From Rhyacichthys aspro (lineage: Eukaryota > Chordata > Actinopteri > Gobiiformes > Rhyacichthyidae), in the NCBI GenBank assembly GCA_036850595.1, contig CM072158.1, positions 13,097,422-13,161,421 on the forward strand: a DNA stretch of 64,000 nucleotides, in the 5' to 3' direction. The position numbers and the translations under genes were made by a program. Below, in pieces: positions 61,901 to 64,000 of the stretch; within the stretch, counting starts at the first letter, position 1; each line of letters starts with the position of its first letter. Below the pieces are notes generated by a model that did no database searches, was not told the origin of the DNA, and was given only the letters and a program-made list of their open reading frames with translations.

Positions 61901-63542
61901 TTAATATGAAAAGAAATACATTCTACCAGTTCTAATGACTGCGTGCAAATGATATTTTAAAACTGGTCAGTGTTTCTTTATTGAAGCAGTTTCATGCTCT
62001 CACTATTTTACCTCCCTGCTTTACAAGACATGGCTCCTATCCCATACATTTATTATTCATCAGCGCTGGAGAGCATTATTGTTGAAGGGATCCTTAACCC
62101 CCCTGCTGCTGCTCCGTTATATAACATTACCTCAGTAGAGACTCTATAAGCTGAGGGTTTGATCTGGATTTGAGGCTTGAACTTGTGGGACTGTATTTTT
62201 CATCAGTGTCGGTGGAAAGCCCCAGCTTTTGCAGCTCAGCTGGCTGTCTGCGGCGCAGAGCTGGACCCACAGGCATACAGCCAGTGGTCAGTGTGACATA
62301 ATGTGTTATTGACTGAGCAGAACCCTGTCCAGGGTCATGTCCATCTGCTAGCCGCTCTGCTTGGGTCTTGACAGAGAGCGAGTGGGAGGGGGTGGGGTGG
62401 GGAGCATATCCGCTCAGTAATAGCACCACTGCAGTGCACTGAAACACACTGTTGACCAGTAGAGTTCCTCTCAAACAAAACAATCACTCTTTCACCTGAA
62501 ATGGATCTAAAAGCGAATATCAGCCTTCTACACCAGCCATATTAACACACAGAAAAAGAGTCTGATCACACACACTGATGAGCTACGAGGATAATTCTTT
62601 ATCAACAATACTAAAACACAGTAAAAGTAGAAGTAAAAAACTTGCAATATTAATTTGTGCTCTTCTCCATTACTTGGTACAAAATAAATTAAATTGGAGC
62701 AAAAATAGTATGTTTACTCGCATATACTGCATGCACTTTTTAATAGAAACTTTTTTGCTGTTACTGTGATGTAATTGGTGGTCCATAACACAAACCCACA
62801 GCTTAGCTTGCAGATGTAAAAAAAACAAAAAAACAAAAACAAAACAGCTGTAGGTAGGTAAAAATAACTATATTTGAACTACCGGAGCTACATTGTTGGG
62901 TTACCCTTTAGTTCTATTAATCTACTATTAATTTGTTTTACACAACACTACAGTGAGTAACATATTTATAATCCAGTGGGGAATCTTGCATTAATGTAAC
63001 AAAAGCTCAGCCTCTGTGACACAAAGCTGCAGTCCCTGAAGGTGCACATGCACAGACTGTGTCTTTTTTCCTAAACCTATTCTGGCACGGCCCTGTTCTC
63101 CTTTAATGGTGCTGAGGCGCGCGTCCTCCTGTAACCCGGATGCTTTGACGTTGTTGTGGTTGAGGGAGGTTAGTACATCTCATCGGGATGAGGGGTAAAA
63201 CACAGACAGCACCAAAAATTGAAATGACATCATCGTCGCACCAGCACATTAAACCCACAGACCACCACAGGACCACGAGGCCTCGGGTAATGCACACCTC
63301 GACACACCTACACCACCGCACGCGCACACAGACACACACACACACACAGAGGAGGAGGGGGGTTGTCAGGGGCCCGAACTTACGAAGGTGTCGGTGCCTC
63401 CCGGACACAGCACGTAGAAGGACACACCGGGCTCCGCATAGAAGTCCAGGCGCCTCTCGTCGTCCTCCTCCGCGAAGATCAGGTCGAAGGGGTTCCCGGA
63501 GCACCACTTCTCCGCCGCCTCCACCAGATGCTTGAAGTCCAT
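58985..63542 (-). CDS. mturn: Maturin, neural progenitor differentiation regulator
   Basis: Small acidic cytoplasmic protein that promotes neuronal differentiation in vertebrates. Three exons, 129 aa: 63542-63384, 59436-59314, 59092-58985. The sequence shows the family hallmarks: MDFKHLVEAAEKWC, RRLDFYAEPGVSFYVLCP, then HVWSESEDCLPFLQMAQDYI, SCGKKTLPEVLEKVF, and LLGLPDIDDDSFE with the C-terminal MGVSQQ. The length matches the 131-aa human protein and all introns are phase 0. The frame stays open for 121 codons upstream of this Met (to 63905), but the family starts at MDF and the upstream part has no similarity I recognise. A perfect CRE (TGACGTCA) lies 37 bases upstream of the ATG in CpG-rich sequence. 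Intron 1 (59437-63383, 3.9 kb) contains no recognised gene. Confidence 0.96.
59474..59495. repeat. (TTAA)n simple repeat in mturn intron 1
   Basis: About five TTAA units in tandem just upstream (in transcript terms) of mturn exon 2. Simple sequence only. Confidence 0.8.
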
Positions 63543-64000
63543 GCTCCGCTCCGCGCTGCGCCTGGCTCCCGCTTGGCTTGACGTCACGGCTAAGATGCTC
63601 GAGACACAAATAAGAGGAGTGCGCACCGCAGCATCAGCAATGACTCGGGGACATGGCCCGGGACAGACAGATCCGTTGAGGTCTTGGTTCAGTTGGTGTT
63701 GGCTCTCACAGTCCCATCCCTCTGGTCCTGGCCGCGTTATGAAATCAGCTCGTCCGTCGCTCGCTACATGCACGCGCGAGAGGACGCAGCGCATAATGGA
63801 GCGACGCGATGACGAAGTGCGCGGAGCCGGGCAGCCGTCCGCACGGAAAAGGCTGCAGGAGCGCGCCCAGAGGCTCGTGGAGGAAGAATTAGTCATCATC
63901 ACCACTCACTGCCATCTAAAAAGTCAAGATACATCACTGCCTTAAAGGAAACATAGCCATCGCAAGTGCAACAAGGGATCAGGCTCAAGAATAAGGTTAA
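63543..64000. promoter_or_regulatory. mturn upstream CpG-rich region
   Basis: Contains the mturn 5' UTR and promoter. The CpG density is far above the window average, as in a CpG island. A 137-codon plus-strand open frame (63532-63945) runs antisense to mturn exon 1 and has no recognisable domain; I treat it as incidental. Confidence 0.5.
63579..63586. promoter_or_regulatory. CRE palindrome in the mturn proximal promoter or 5' UTR
   Basis: Perfect TGACGTCA 37 bases upstream of the mturn start codon, within the CpG-rich region (about 63380-63900) that covers exon 1. CREB/ATF binding is a reasonable expectation but untested. Confidence 0.45.

Noticed and set aside
63532..63945. 137-codon plus-strand open frame antisense to mturn exon 1
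   Set aside because: GC-rich shadow frame with no recognisable domain; no evidence for a divergent gene.
1..64000. CRISPR arrays, rRNA, tRNA, prophage or bacterial operons
   Set aside because: No direct-repeat arrays, no tRNA A/B boxes or cloverleafs noticed, and all genes are split eukaryotic genes.

Overview
The window is nuclear DNA of a teleost fish, probably a compact percomorph-like genome. The evidence is split genes with GT-AG introns, many of only about 80-150 bp, AT-rich introns, vertebrate poly(A) signals, and a pair of glutathione S-transferase genes of the fish-specific rho class. No virus, plasmid, CRISPR array or prokaryotic system is visible. Exon models below were built by hand from splice signals, reading phase and resemblance to known vertebrate families. 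Every internal junction keeps frame.

Left third (1-14260, minus strand): three tandem SLC6 neutral amino acid transporter genes of the SLC6A19/SLC6A18 (B0AT) group. In transcription order they are copy C (14260-9872, 627 aa), copy B (8714-4897, 635 aa) and copy A (3400 to beyond the left edge, exons 1-10 of an expected 12). Exon lengths are almost identical in the three copies, but substrate-pocket positions differ. A probable nonautonomous DNA transposon lies between A and B.

Centre (16010-46280, plus strand): a complete 29-exon fhod3 formin gene (1613 aa), head-to-head with copy C across 1.75 kb. It has an N-terminal GTPase-binding/FH3 region, a run of phase-matched cassette-type exons, an FH1 proline-rich exon, FH2 and a C-terminal autoregulatory (DAD) region. 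A 24-base microexon after FH2 encodes SEDEEENE. This matches the CK2-site insert known from muscle FHOD3 of mammals, and two TGCATG (Rbfox-type) motifs lie just downstream of it.

Right third: two tandem GST rho genes (47855-49203 and 49798-51871, plus), then znrf2 (56601-52960, minus; myristoylated RING E3 ligase, 192 aa) and mturn/maturin (63542-58985, minus; 129 aa). mturn followed by znrf2 on one strand is the same order and orientation as in human. The second gst and znrf2 converge, with poly(A) signals about 90 bp apart.

The genes do not form one pathway. They are an epithelial amino acid transporter cluster, an actin-assembly gene, a detoxification pair and a conserved two-gene block. 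The most interesting signals are the divergent pockets of the three transporters and the fhod3 microexon with its likely splicing control.
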